Part shown: positions 25,992 to 33,733 of the stretch, in pieces
Layout of the letters: the number at the start of each line of letters is the position of its first letter
How positions within the stretch are numbered: position 1 is the first letter of the stretch
From: Myxococcus virescens
GTDB lineage: Bacteria; Myxococcota; Myxococcia; Myxococcales; Myxococcaceae
DNA length: 64,000 bases
Direction: 5' to 3'
NCBI RefSeq assembly: GCF_900101905.1
Contig: NZ_FNAJ01000021.1
Span: 1-64,000, forward strand
Made by a program: the position numbers and the translations under genes
Notes under the pieces: generated by a model
What the model was told of the DNA's origin: nothing
The model's database searches: none
The model's input: the letters and a program-made list of their open reading frames with translations, nothing else

Positions 25992-27125
25992 TCAAGGCCC
26001 CGACCCGGATGTCGTGCGCGGCGGGGCCTCTGGACGGACGGAGTCCTCCCAGCGCAGCACATCCGCCATCTGCCGGCGGCAGCGGGCATCGCGGCGGACC
26101 TGGGTGGCCTCCCGCATGGCTTCCGCCGGTCCGTAGGCGTACCCCTGACCGGCCAACACGGCGCGCAGGGCGTCCGCCAGTTCCTGCCCGGACTGGAAGC
26201 GCTCTGAGGGCTCCCGGCGCAAGAGCCGGCCGAGGATGGCCCGCATGGCCGGGGACAATCCCTGGGTGGCGCGTTCCACATGCGCCGGAGCCAGACACGC
26301 CATGCGCGCGGCCATCAAGGGCGCGGGCAGCCAGCTGGGCACCTCCGCCAGCAGCACCTCCGCGTCAGGCAGCGGCCCCGCGGCAAGCGCGGCCCGCTCC
26401 ACGTCCTCCAGATCCAACAGGTGCAAGCCGGTGAGCACCTCCAGCAGCACCACGCCCAAGGAGAACAGGTCGGCGCGTCCGTCCACCGGCATTCGCGCCA
26501 GCGCTTCCGGTGAGGCGTAGGCCAGGTCGCCCCGGACGACATGGGTCTCCGTGACGATGCGCCCAGGCAGCTTCGCCCATGCCATGGCGAAGTCAGACAG
26601 CTTCACATGGCCCCGCGCGTCCAGACGCAGGCTCCGCGGCGACACATCCCGGTGGACGATGCCCAATGGACGGCCCCGGGCGTCTTCCAGCGTGTGGGCA
26701 TGATGCAGCGCATCCGCCACTTCCGCGCCCACGTAGGCGGCGAACGCTTCCGAGAAGGGCCGGCGCCGCAGGGCCGCGTAGCTGATGAGCGTCTCCAGGG
26801 ACTTTCCGTCCACGTGCTCCATGACCAGGTGGGGCAATCCTTCATGCACCCGCACCAGGAACACCTGCACGATGGCCGGGTGGCTGAGCCGCATCAGCAG
26901 CTTGACCTCTTCGCGCAGGCGCGCGCGACCCTGCGCGTCTCCGACGTCCTGCAAACGTTTGATGAGCACGAGGTCGCCGGGGACGCCCGCATAGTGCCGC
27001 CGGGCGAGCAACAGCTCACCGGCGCCCCGTGCCCCGAGGTAGCGGATCAACTCATACGCCGTGGCCCCGGTGGTGAAGAGAATGAATGGCTTTGAAGCGG
27101 GCGGCTCTGGGGGGTGAGTGGACAT
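25992..27125 (-). CDS. Ser/Thr protein kinase-like protein, probable pseudokinase
   Basis: A 377-residue Hanks-type kinase domain without a membrane anchor. The glycine loop is GARGAGELLLARR, the ATP-binding Lys is K56 (VLIKRL), and the catalytic Asp is D160 (HRDVSPRS). Two Mg-handling positions are changed: the catalytic-loop Asn is Ser165, and DFG is DFA (178-180). The activation segment ends SPEAL and the alpha-F DLFSLGVVLLEVL is normal. These changes predict weak or absent phosphotransfer. The tail after residue 320 has no recognised domain. The downstream dipeptidase gene is about 100 bases away. Confidence 0.85.
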   Translation of the reverse strand: MSTHPPEPPASKPFILFTTGATAYELIRYLGARGAGELLLARRHYAGVPGDLVLIKRLQDVGDAQGRARLREEVKLLMRLSHPAIVQVFLVRVHEGLPHLVMEHVDGKSLETLISYAALRRRPFSEAFAAYVGAEVADALHHAHTLEDARGRPLGIVHRDVSPRSLRLDARGHVKLSDFAMAWAKLPGRIVTETHVVRGDLAYASPEALARMPVDGRADLFSLGVVLLEVLTGLHLLDLEDVERAALAAGPLPDAEVLLAEVPSWLPAPLMAARMACLAPAHVERATQGLSPAMRAILGRLLRREPSERFQSGQELADALRAVLAGQGYAYGPAEAMREATQVRRDARCRRQMADVLRWEDSVRPEAPPRTTSGSGP

Positions 27126-27248
27126 CTCGGGTGATGCCTCCTGGGCAGGAAGTCCTCCCCTGGGTTGGGAAGGCGTGAGAAAACCTCACGCATCCCTCCT
27201 ACCACCCACGTCCGACACACCCTTCCAACCTCCCAGAACGGATTCAGG

Positions 27249-27285
27249 GAAAAAAGGAAACGGCCCCCGCCGAAGCGGAGGCCGT
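27249..27285 (-). terminator. Intrinsic terminator of the coiled-coil lipoprotein gene
   Basis: On the minus strand an 11-bp stem (ACGGCCTCCGC and GCGGGGGCCGT, one G-U pair) closes a stable TTCG tetraloop and is followed by TTCCTTTTTT. It lies about 55 bases after the stop of the lipoprotein gene at 27340. Confidence 0.88.
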
Positions 27286-27339
27286 CTCTGAGCGGTCCGT
27301 GAGGAAACGAGCCGCCCGCTGCGCTCGACGCGTTGACGA

Positions 27340-27945
27340 CTACTTCTTCTTCTGCACCGGCTGCGTCACGGTCAGCTCGCGCACCACCATGTCCTTACCG
27401 TCCCGGACATACGAGGCGCGGACCTGGGCACCCTCTTCGATGTCATCCAGCTTCAGCGGCTGGTTGTTGTGCAGGATGCGCGTCTGGTCGTTCGTCTTCA
27501 GCTCGAGCTGCTTGTTGTTGCTGGTGTCGACCACGGTCAGCTCATCGTTGCCAGTGGAGAGCACGCGGCCGCTGACGCTGCTCGCGGCAGCGGTGGCACC
27601 CGCCGCGCCGGAGCCACCCAGGGCCATGTCGTCATTCAGGTCCGTCCGGCGCTCAGCCTCGGCCTCGGCCAGGTCCTGGCGCTCGTCCTGGACGTCCTGC
27701 TGCGCGCTGGCGATCTCTTCGGCGGCCTCACGCTGCGTCCCAGCGATGTCCTCCTGGGCCTCCATTTGCGTGCTGGCGATGTCCTCCCGCGCGTCCTGAC
27801 GAATCTCCGCCGTCTCCTGCTGCGCCTCCACCTGAGCCTCGGCGACGTCCTGGCGCTGCGACTCGACGTTGTCGCGCTTGCTGCAGCCAGTGACGACCAA
27901 CGACATACCCGCAACCGCAGTGACCGCCATCATGAGCTTGCGCAT
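27340..27945 (-). CDS. Lipoprotein with hendecad coiled coil and C-terminal beta domain
   Basis: A 201-residue lipoprotein; the signal peptide ends SLVVTGCSKRD. Residues about 40-95 form five consecutive 11-residue units, such as EAQQETAEIRQ, DAREDIASTQM, EAQEDIAGTQR and EAAEEIASAQQ, the pattern of a right-handed hendecad coiled coil. The C-terminal 70 residues (SGRVLSTGNDELTVVD onward) look like a small beta-barrel of the kind seen in DUF5666-like or OB-fold proteins. It could span part of the periplasm. It has its own terminator and a set of repeated upstream elements. Function unknown. Confidence 0.8.
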   Translation of the reverse strand: MRKLMMAVTAVAGMSLVVTGCSKRDNVESQRQDVAEAQVEAQQETAEIRQDAREDIASTQMEAQEDIAGTQREAAEEIASAQQDVQDERQDLAEAEAERRTDLNDDMALGGSGAAGATAAASSVSGRVLSTGNDELTVVDTSNNKQLELKTNDQTRILHNNQPLKLDDIEEGAQVRASYVRDGKDMVVRELTVTQPVQKKK

Positions 27946-27980
27946 TTGTTCCTGCTCCTTTCACGTGGAATCGGGAGAAG

Positions 27981-28052
27981 GTTTCCCCCTCACTCACTTG
28001 CGGCCGAGAGAGCGTTTCCCCCGGCGTTGGGCAGAAACTGGGTGCTTCCCCC
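27981..28052 (-). repeat. Three phased TTTCCCCC / GGGGGAAA elements upstream of the lipoprotein gene
   Basis: Three near-identical short elements, GTTTCCCCCT at 27981, GTTTCCCCCG at 28014 and GCTTCCCCCT at 28045 (+ strand), lie about 33 and 31 bases apart, close to three helical turns. In gene orientation they read GGGGGAAAC-like. They lie 36-107 bases upstream of the coiled-coil lipoprotein start and may bind a regulator or include an ECF-type -35. No other structure was seen in this 244-base gap. Confidence 0.35.
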
Positions 28053-28189
28053 TCCCTTGAACAGGGGTTGTCTGGCGCACACGGATGCCTTAGGGGCACA
28101 CGGCGGACCACGGAACGCATGGCCGCCTGCCTGCCCTACCAGGGAACAAGGGCAGAAAACGGAGATACCGGGCCCAGCCGCAAGAACGG

Positions 28190-28735
28190 CTAGAGACCGC
28201 CGTCCACGCCACCGTCACCGGGCACCTCTTCGGTGCCAGCGTCCGCGCACAGCGGCGCGCCTTCTCGGGCCCACCGCGCGATGCGCTCGCGCTCCTGTGC
28301 CGTCGGCATGGGTACCGGACGCCACGGCGGCGGCATGTCCTGGAACACGTACGCGCGCGCCTGGATTCGCGCCGCCATCGCGTGCGCGCCTGGGATACCG
28401 CCATCCTCGGGCGCGTAGTAGTCCAGGCGGAACGACGTCACGCCGCTGTCGCTCGCATCGGCGCCGTGGCACGAACTCACGCAGCTCGCCGCCATGATGG
28501 CCTGGATGTCCTCGCACCACGTGGGCACGGGCCCCGCGTCACCGCCGTCCGGCACTCCCGGCAGTCCCAGCACTTCACAGGTGCGCCCTTCCCCTGGCCT
28601 CGCCGCGACACAGACGTACGGCCGCGGGCAATCCCGTGCGTCCTCGCACGTCTTGCCCGTGAAATCGATGGCGTCCGGCGTGCACGCCATGGCCACGCAG
28701 ACGGACAAGGATGCGCTCGCGAGAAGTCTCTTCAT
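28190..28735 (-). CDS. Lipoprotein with cytochrome-c-like CxxxCH motif
   Basis: A 181-residue lipoprotein; the signal peptide ends SVCVAMACTPD. After a Cys-containing linker (CEDARDCPRPYVC), a domain starts WCEDIQAIMAASCVSSCHGAD, which resembles the haem-binding segment of c-type cytochrome domains except that the spacing is CxxxCH instead of CxxCH. A later Met-Pro-rich segment (FQDMPPPWRPVPMP) could supply an axial Met, as in PPxMP motifs of such domains. It may bind haem or be a derived, haem-free relative. It is divergent from thiS. Confidence 0.65.
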   Translation of the reverse strand: MKRLLASASLSVCVAMACTPDAIDFTGKTCEDARDCPRPYVCVAARPGEGRTCEVLGLPGVPDGGDAGPVPTWCEDIQAIMAASCVSSCHGADASDSGVTSFRLDYYAPEDGGIPGAHAMAARIQARAYVFQDMPPPWRPVPMPTAQERERIARWAREGAPLCADAGTEEVPGDGGVDGGL

Positions 28736-28958
28736 GGGGCGTGTCGTCGGAATCTCAATTCCCTCCGTCCGTGCCGCACCACGCCCCCGTCATCCCGGGA
28801 GGCGCCGCCCACATCCGCCCCGCCGTCCAGCGAACGCGCACTCCCCCCGAGTATACCGGTGACGGTAGCGGGCGTACGGGCCAGCGAGCGCGTTGACAGC
28901 GCGGAGTCACCCTTGTAGTGCGTGCCCAGGTCCCGTCGTCGCAAGGAGCCGTGAGGCC

Positions 28959-29159
28959 ATGCAGGTCTGGGTCAACGGAGAGACGCACGAGGTGCCGGAA
29001 GGCACCACCCTTTCGGCGCTGCTGGAGTCGCTTCAAGTGGGCGGCCCCGGCGTCGCCGTGGAAGTGAACGCGGAGGTGGTGCGCCGCGCCCGCCACCCCG
29101 AACACCACCTCCAGGCGGGAGACCGCGTGGAAATCGTCACCTTCGTCGGCGGCGGCTAG
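28959..29159 (+). CDS. thiS: Sulfur carrier protein ThiS
   Basis: A 66-residue ubiquitin-like protein that carries the sulfur for the thiazole ring of thiamine. It begins MQVWVNGETHEVPEGTTLSA and ends IVTFVGGG, giving the C-terminal Gly-Gly that is adenylated and thiocarboxylated. AAGGAG precedes the ATG. A TTGACA at 28893-28898 is a possible -35. No THI-box (TPP riboswitch) signature was found in the leader. It is the first gene of thiS-thiG-thiE; thiF and thiO are not nearby. Confidence 0.93.
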   Translation: MQVWVNGETHEVPEGTTLSALLESLQVGGPGVAVEVNAEVVRRARHPEHHLQAGDRVEIVTFVGGG

Positions 29160-29173
29160 CCAGGAGTCCGCAC

Positions 29174-29959
29174 ATGAGCATCCAGGACAAGCCTTTCACC
29201 ATCGCCGGAGTGACGTTCAGCTCCCGGCTCATCCTCGGCACGGGGAAGTATCCCAGCCACGACATCATGCAGCGCTGCCACGAATCCTCCGGCACGGAGA
29301 TGGTGACCGTGGCGGTGCGCCGCCTGGACCTCAAGGCCACGGGCGAGGCGTCGCTGATGAACTGGATTGACCGCAACCGCCTGCGCCTGCTCCCCAACAC
29401 GGCGCTCTGCTACACGGCGGATGACGCGGTCCGCACCTGCCGGCTCGCCGAGGAGCTGGGCATGAGCAAGTGGGTGAAGCTCGAGGTGCTCGGCGACGAG
29501 AAGACGCTGTACCCGGACGTCGAGGAGACGGTGAAGGCGGCCCGCATCCTGGTGAAGGAGGGCTTCACCGTGCTGCCCTACACCAGCGACGACCCCATCA
29601 CCGCCCGCAAGCTGGAGGACGCGGGCTGCGCGGCCGTGATGCCGCTGGCGGCGCCCATCGGCAGCGGCCTGGGCATCCGCAATCCGCACAACATCCGCCT
29701 CATCCTGGAGACGGTGAAGGTCCCCGTCATCGTGGACGCGGGCGTGGGCACCGCGTCCGACGCGGCCATCGCCATGGAGCTGGGCGTGGAGGCGGTGCTG
29801 ATGAACACCGCCATCGCCGGCGCGCAGGACCCGGTGCGCATGGCCGTGGCCATGAAGAAGGCGGTGGAGGCCGGCCGCGACGCGTACCTGGCGGGCCGCA
29901 TCCCGCGAAAAGCCTACGGCTCCGCGTCCAGCCCGATTGACGGGCTCGTCCACCACTGA
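29174..29959 (+). CDS. thiG: Thiazole synthase
   Basis: A 261-residue TIM-barrel enzyme that condenses deoxyxylulose 5-phosphate, dehydroglycine and ThiS thiocarboxylate into the thiazole phosphate. Family landmarks are SRLILGTGKY, KLEVLGDEKTLYPD, LPYTSDDP, MPLAAPIGSGLGI and VDAGVGTASDAA. The length is normal. It follows thiS by 14 bases and is followed by the thiE-like gene within about 16 bases, so all three are probably cotranscribed. Confidence 0.96.
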   Translation: MSIQDKPFTIAGVTFSSRLILGTGKYPSHDIMQRCHESSGTEMVTVAVRRLDLKATGEASLMNWIDRNRLRLLPNTALCYTADDAVRTCRLAEELGMSKWVKLEVLGDEKTLYPDVEETVKAARILVKEGFTVLPYTSDDPITARKLEDAGCAAVMPLAAPIGSGLGIRNPHNIRLILETVKVPVIVDAGVGTASDAAIAMELGVEAVLMNTAIAGAQDPVRMAVAMKKAVEAGRDAYLAGRIPRKAYGSASSPIDGLVHH

Positions 29960-29975
29960 CGGCCGGGGGCGCACG

Positions 29976-30614
29976 GTGGTGCCTTCCACCCTTCCCCGGC
30001 TCGTCGTCATCACCGACTGGCGCCTGCCGTCCGAACGGCTGAGGTGGGCGCTCGCCCGGGCGCTCGACGCCGGGCCCGAAGTGGCCGTCCAGCACCGCCA
30101 CCCCGAGGCCACCGGGCGCCGCTTCCTCGACGAAGCGCGGGAGCTGGCCGCGTTGTGCCACCCACGTGGCAACCCGCTCTTCATCAATGGGCGTGTCGAC
30201 GTGGCGCTGCTCGTCGGCGCCCATGTCCACCTTCCCGCCCATGGCCCTTCTCCCATGGACGTCCGCCCGCACCTTCCCGCCGGGAGGTGGATCAGCTCCG
30301 CCGTGCATGACGTGGCGGAGGCCCACGCGGCCCGAGGCGCGGACCTCGCCTTGGTGAGCCCGGTGTTCGCTCCCGGTTCCAAGCCGGGAGACACACGGCC
30401 TGCCCTCGGGCCGGAGGGGTTCAGCGCCCTGGCCGCGACGTTGCCCTGCCCCGCGCTGGCCCTGGGCGGAATCACCCCCGCGCGCGCGGTGACGCTGCCG
30501 GCCGCGGCGGGCTTCGCGGTCATCTCGTCCGTCCTGGAGGCCGACGACCCGACGGCGGCGGCACGGAGCCTGCTGGCCGCGTGCGCTGGGCGGGATATGC
30601 TGCGCACCCCGTGA
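29976..30614 (+). CDS. thiE: Thiamine-phosphate synthase / thiazole tautomerase (ThiE/TenI) family, divergent
   Basis: A 212-residue TIM-barrel protein of the ThiE/TenI group. Expected landmarks are altered: the VQLREK region reads VQHRHPEATG, the INDR region reads FINGRVD, and the GVHLGQ region reads AHVHLPAHG. The phosphate-binding LALGGITPARA is normal. Because TenI, which aromatises the ThiG product, often sits beside thiG, this could be TenI rather than the pyrimidine-thiazole joining enzyme. GTG at 29976 follows GGGGG. Its TGA overlaps the GTG of the next gene (GTGA). Confidence 0.7.
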   Translation: MVPSTLPRLVVITDWRLPSERLRWALARALDAGPEVAVQHRHPEATGRRFLDEARELAALCHPRGNPLFINGRVDVALLVGAHVHLPAHGPSPMDVRPHLPAGRWISSAVHDVAEAHAARGADLALVSPVFAPGSKPGDTRPALGPEGFSALAATLPCPALALGGITPARAVTLPAAAGFAVISSVLEADDPTAAARSLLAACAGRDMLRTP

Positions 30615-31633
30615 GCTCCACTCCCGCTGCCGCCGCGCTGCGCCCCCTCGCCATGGGGGAGATGATTGACCGTGCCGCCACCTTCTGGCGCTCCCACCTG
30701 AAGCCCCTCTTCCTGCTGAGCTTCGGCTTCACGCTGGTGAACTACATCGCGACCAAGGCGACGTTGGTGATTGGCCAGCGGTTGGCGCCACTGCTCTACA
30801 TGGGAGACGCGGAGTCGCGCGCCCAACTGGACCCGGCGGTCATGCTGCCGCAAGCGAGCATCACCATCGCGCTGTGGATGGGCCTGTTCCTGTTCCTCGT
30901 CTGGATGTACTGGCTGGCCACCCTGGCCGCGTCCCGCTACGTCCTCACCTCCCAGTTGGGAGAGCCGGTCCGTCCCGCGGATGCACTGCGCCGGAGCTTC
31001 TCGCGGCTGGGCACGCTGACCGGGGTGTACCTGCTGTCGCTCGGCTGGTCCACGCTGGTGACGATGGCGCTCATGCTGCCCGGGCTCATCCTCGCGGTCA
31101 TCGGCATCGTCGTCGGAGTGACCTCGGGTTCCAACACCCTGGCCGTCGTGCTGGGCGTGGTCGGTGCGTTGCTCGCAAGCCTGGGACTGCTGGCCGCGGC
31201 GCTCTGGTACATGCTGCGCTTCCTGCTGGTGCCCCCGGTGCTGGCCATGGAGGACCTGGGCGCCTGGGAGACGTTCCGGCGCTCCGGCCAACTCCTGTCG
31301 GGCCGCGTGGAGCCGGGCTTCATGGGACGGGTGATGGTGCGGGCGATGATTCTCTTCACCGTGGTGAGCCTCATCCTCATCTCCGTTCAGCTCGTCTCCG
31401 GGTTGCCCTCGTGGCTGGCGATGATGCCCTACGGCAGCCCCTTCGACCCGGGAACCATGGCCCGCACGCCGCAGTTGCTGCTCGTCCCGGTGGAGCTGCT
31501 GCAGACGGTGGCGCAGTCCTTCTTCACGCCCATCAACTTCGTCTTCTGCGCGCTCTTCTACCTGGACATGCGCGTGCGCCGCGAAGCCCTGGACCTGGAG
31601 CACCAGCTCAACACGATGACGCCCGCCATTTGA
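30611..31633 (+). CDS. Multi-spanning membrane protein
   Basis: A 340-residue protein with about six hydrophobic segments, including FLLSFGFTLVNYIATKATLV, MGLFLFLVWMYWLATLAA and a long pair around MALMLPGLILAVIGIVVGV. The layout, with repeated helical pairs and a segment like SRYVLTSQLGEPVRPADALR, resembles the membrane domain of glycerophosphodiesterase-associated proteins (DUF7544/GPDPase-memb-like), but no catalytic motif is seen. The GTG start overlaps the thiE-like stop by four bases, so it is coupled to the thi operon in expression. A role is not assigned. Confidence 0.7.
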   Translation: MSSTPAAAALRPLAMGEMIDRAATFWRSHLKPLFLLSFGFTLVNYIATKATLVIGQRLAPLLYMGDAESRAQLDPAVMLPQASITIALWMGLFLFLVWMYWLATLAASRYVLTSQLGEPVRPADALRRSFSRLGTLTGVYLLSLGWSTLVTMALMLPGLILAVIGIVVGVTSGSNTLAVVLGVVGALLASLGLLAAALWYMLRFLLVPPVLAMEDLGAWETFRRSGQLLSGRVEPGFMGRVMVRAMILFTVVSLILISVQLVSGLPSWLAMMPYGSPFDPGTMARTPQLLLVPVELLQTVAQSFFTPINFVFCALFYLDMRVRREALDLEHQLNTMTPAI

Positions 31634-31654
31634 CGGCGCCCCCTGGACTCCACC

Positions 31655-32548
31655 GTGCCGAGCCTGCCCCTCCTCCTGCTGCTGGCCTCCCTGCCCTGCG
31701 CCGAGCGCGAGGACATCACGCTGGACCTGCGCGAGACGGCCGAACACCGCCCGGCCGGATTCGGCGATGAAGTGAGCACGCTGTCAGCACGCCTGGGCGG
31801 AGTCCCGCTGCCTCCGGCCCAGGACGGGGACACCGCCCCCGAGCGCGCGGAGCAGCTCGCGCGCTTCCTGAAGGAGGCCTGCGACGTCCAGACGTTGGCG
31901 AACAGCCCCAGCGCCGTCCCGCCCCCACCGACAGAACCCGAGCGGCTGGAGGCCATCCTCGACCGGCCCGAGTTCGCCCGCGCGCGCCAACGGCACGGCG
32001 ATGCGTTGAAGCGCATCATGCGGGAGGTGACGGCGTGGCTGGAGGGCCTCTTCGAATCCCGGGAAGCCCAGGGCTTCGCGGTGGCCACGCGCGCGGTGAT
32101 GCTGGGGCTGGCGCTCGCGCTCATCCTGTGGAGCGTGCTCCGGCTCCGCGCGCGGCGTGGACGCAAGGCGGCGCATGGCTCCGCCTCCTCCGGGGCGAAC
32201 GCGGAGCCGTTGGTCCTGGACTCTCCGGCCGAACACCTGCGCAGGGCCCGGGCGGCGCTCTCCACGGATGCACGCGAAGCCATCCGGGAAGGGTTGTTGA
32301 GCCTGCTGTCCTCACTGGAGGAGCGGCGGCTGGCCCGGCCAGACCGTGTGCGAACCAACCGTGAGCTGGCGGCGGAGCTGCCCGGCCGCGGCGCGTCCGC
32401 GACGCTGGTGCGCGAGGTGGAGCGGCTGATGGGCTGGTACGACCGGACCTTCTATTCGCTCGCGCCAGTGGCGCCGGAGGAAGCCGCCCGCTTCGTCACC
32501 GAGGTCGAGTCGCTGAATGGAACCCTGGCCACGGAGGGCGCACGGTGA
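31655..32548 (+). CDS. DUF4129-domain membrane protein
   Basis: A 297-residue protein with a signal peptide (PSLPLLLLLASLPCA), an extracytoplasmic helical region and one membrane span near residue 150 (AVMLGLALALILWSVLRLRA). The cytoplasmic C-terminus carries the DUF4129 pattern, RTNRELAAELPGRG followed by LMGWYDRTFYS. In many bacteria DUF4129 proteins are encoded with DUF4350, MoxR ATPase and DUF58 proteins in envelope-linked clusters. Here only the DUF4350 partner follows, overlapping by four bases. GTG at 31655 is the likely start. Confidence 0.75.
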   Translation: MPSLPLLLLLASLPCAEREDITLDLRETAEHRPAGFGDEVSTLSARLGGVPLPPAQDGDTAPERAEQLARFLKEACDVQTLANSPSAVPPPPTEPERLEAILDRPEFARARQRHGDALKRIMREVTAWLEGLFESREAQGFAVATRAVMLGLALALILWSVLRLRARRGRKAAHGSASSGANAEPLVLDSPAEHLRRARAALSTDAREAIREGLLSLLSSLEERRLARPDRVRTNRELAAELPGRGASATLVREVERLMGWYDRTFYSLAPVAPEEAARFVTEVESLNGTLATEGAR

Positions 32549-33723
32549 CGAACACCCGGGCCGTCGTCTTCTTCGGAGTGCTCATCGCGCTGGCCCTGGC
32601 GGTGGGCCTGTCCACCCGCACGGACGCGCCTGACTCACCAGTGCCCACTGTGGAGAACACGGCGCCGCAGGGTGCTCGCGCGCTCTATCTGTACCTCCGC
32701 GAGGGGGGCCGGGCCGTGGGCACGCAGCTGACGCCGCTCGAAGCCATTCCCCCTGACACGCGCACCCTGGTGCTCGCGGCCCCCGAGGGCCGGCCCGTGA
32801 CGACGGAAGAAGTCACCGCGCTGGAACGCTTCGTTCAGGAAGGCGGGACGCTCGTGTACCTGTCGCCCCGCGAGCTGGGGAAACATCAAGCGGCACTCGA
32901 AGGATGGCTGCATCTGGAGTCCGGGCTGATGCTACCCGCCAGCAGCCGCGGCCTGGACTCGACGCTGTCCGACGTGGGCGGGACCACCGTGGACGTATGG
33001 CTGCCGGTGGGTCCCCTCCACGGACTCTCCCAGCTTCGAGTCTCCCAGGACCGGGGCCTCCGCATGGGCCACGATGACGCCGTGCCCGTCGCCGGCATGG
33101 GCGGCGCGGTGGCGGTGTGGCGCAGGGCCCTGGGCAAGGGCGAGGTGTACGTGCTGGCCGGCTCGGACCTGCTGGAGAACCGGCGCCTGGAGCTGCTGGA
33201 CAACCTGCGCTTCTGGGAAGCGCTAGCTGCCCGCGGGCCCCTGCTGTTCGACGAGTACCACCACCAGCTCGCGCCGCCGCCCCCCTTCTCCCGTGGAATC
33301 TGGGTCTTCACGGCGCAGGTGCTGGCGGTGGGTCTGCTCTACGTCGTGTCGCGAGGCACGCGCTTCGGAGCGCCGCGCCCGCTGCGCGTGGAGCGCCACC
33401 GGTCCGCGCTGGAGTACGTGCGCAGCATGGGCTGGCTGATGCGCCGCGCGAAGGTGGAGAAGGAGTTGCTACCCGAGCTGGACCAGGCCCTGCGCCAGCA
33501 GATGCAGGAGCGCCTGGGCATCCCCGTGGGCCTGTCGGACGAGGACGCCGCGCGCCTGATGGAACAGGACGGAGGCGTCTCCGCCACCGAGTACCTGGAG
33601 GCGAAGGCCGACCTTACGCGGACTCACGCGCAGCCCACCGTGGCACCGGCGGACTATGCGCGGGTGGCCCGCCGCTACGCCCACCTGGAGCGGGCGCTGG
33701 CGGGCCGCGAAGCCCGCGCCTAG
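32545..33723 (+). CDS. DUF4350-domain membrane protein
   Basis: A 392-residue protein with an N-terminal membrane span (VVFFGVLIALALAVGLS) and a second around residue 255 (WVFTAQVLAVGLLYVVSRG). Between them lies the DUF4350 Rossmann-like domain, recognisable from GARALYLYLREGG, ALERFVQEGGTLVYLSPREL and, later, LLFDEYHH. The cytoplasmic tail is helical. Such proteins lack obvious catalytic residues and may bind a ligand or regulator. The GTG start overlaps the DUF4129 gene (GTGA). It converges on the exoP-like gene with a ten-base gap. Confidence 0.8.
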   Translation: MTNTRAVVFFGVLIALALAVGLSTRTDAPDSPVPTVENTAPQGARALYLYLREGGRAVGTQLTPLEAIPPDTRTLVLAAPEGRPVTTEEVTALERFVQEGGTLVYLSPRELGKHQAALEGWLHLESGLMLPASSRGLDSTLSDVGGTTVDVWLPVGPLHGLSQLRVSQDRGLRMGHDDAVPVAGMGGAVAVWRRALGKGEVYVLAGSDLLENRRLELLDNLRFWEALAARGPLLFDEYHHQLAPPPPFSRGIWVFTAQVLAVGLLYVVSRGTRFGAPRPLRVERHRSALEYVRSMGWLMRRAKVEKELLPELDQALRQQMQERLGIPVGLSDEDAARLMEQDGGVSATEYLEAKADLTRTHAQPTVAPADYARVARRYAHLERALAGREARA

Positions 33724-33733
33724 GTAGGGTACG

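Noticed and set aside
28860..28958. Possible TPP riboswitch in the thiS leader
   Set aside because: The conserved THI-box segments (CTGAGA and the ACCTGATCTGG-type core) are absent.
29156..31747. An 863-codon minus-strand frame spanning thiG, thiE and the membrane protein gene
   Set aside because: It crosses three well-supported genes on the other strand and its product is low-complexity.
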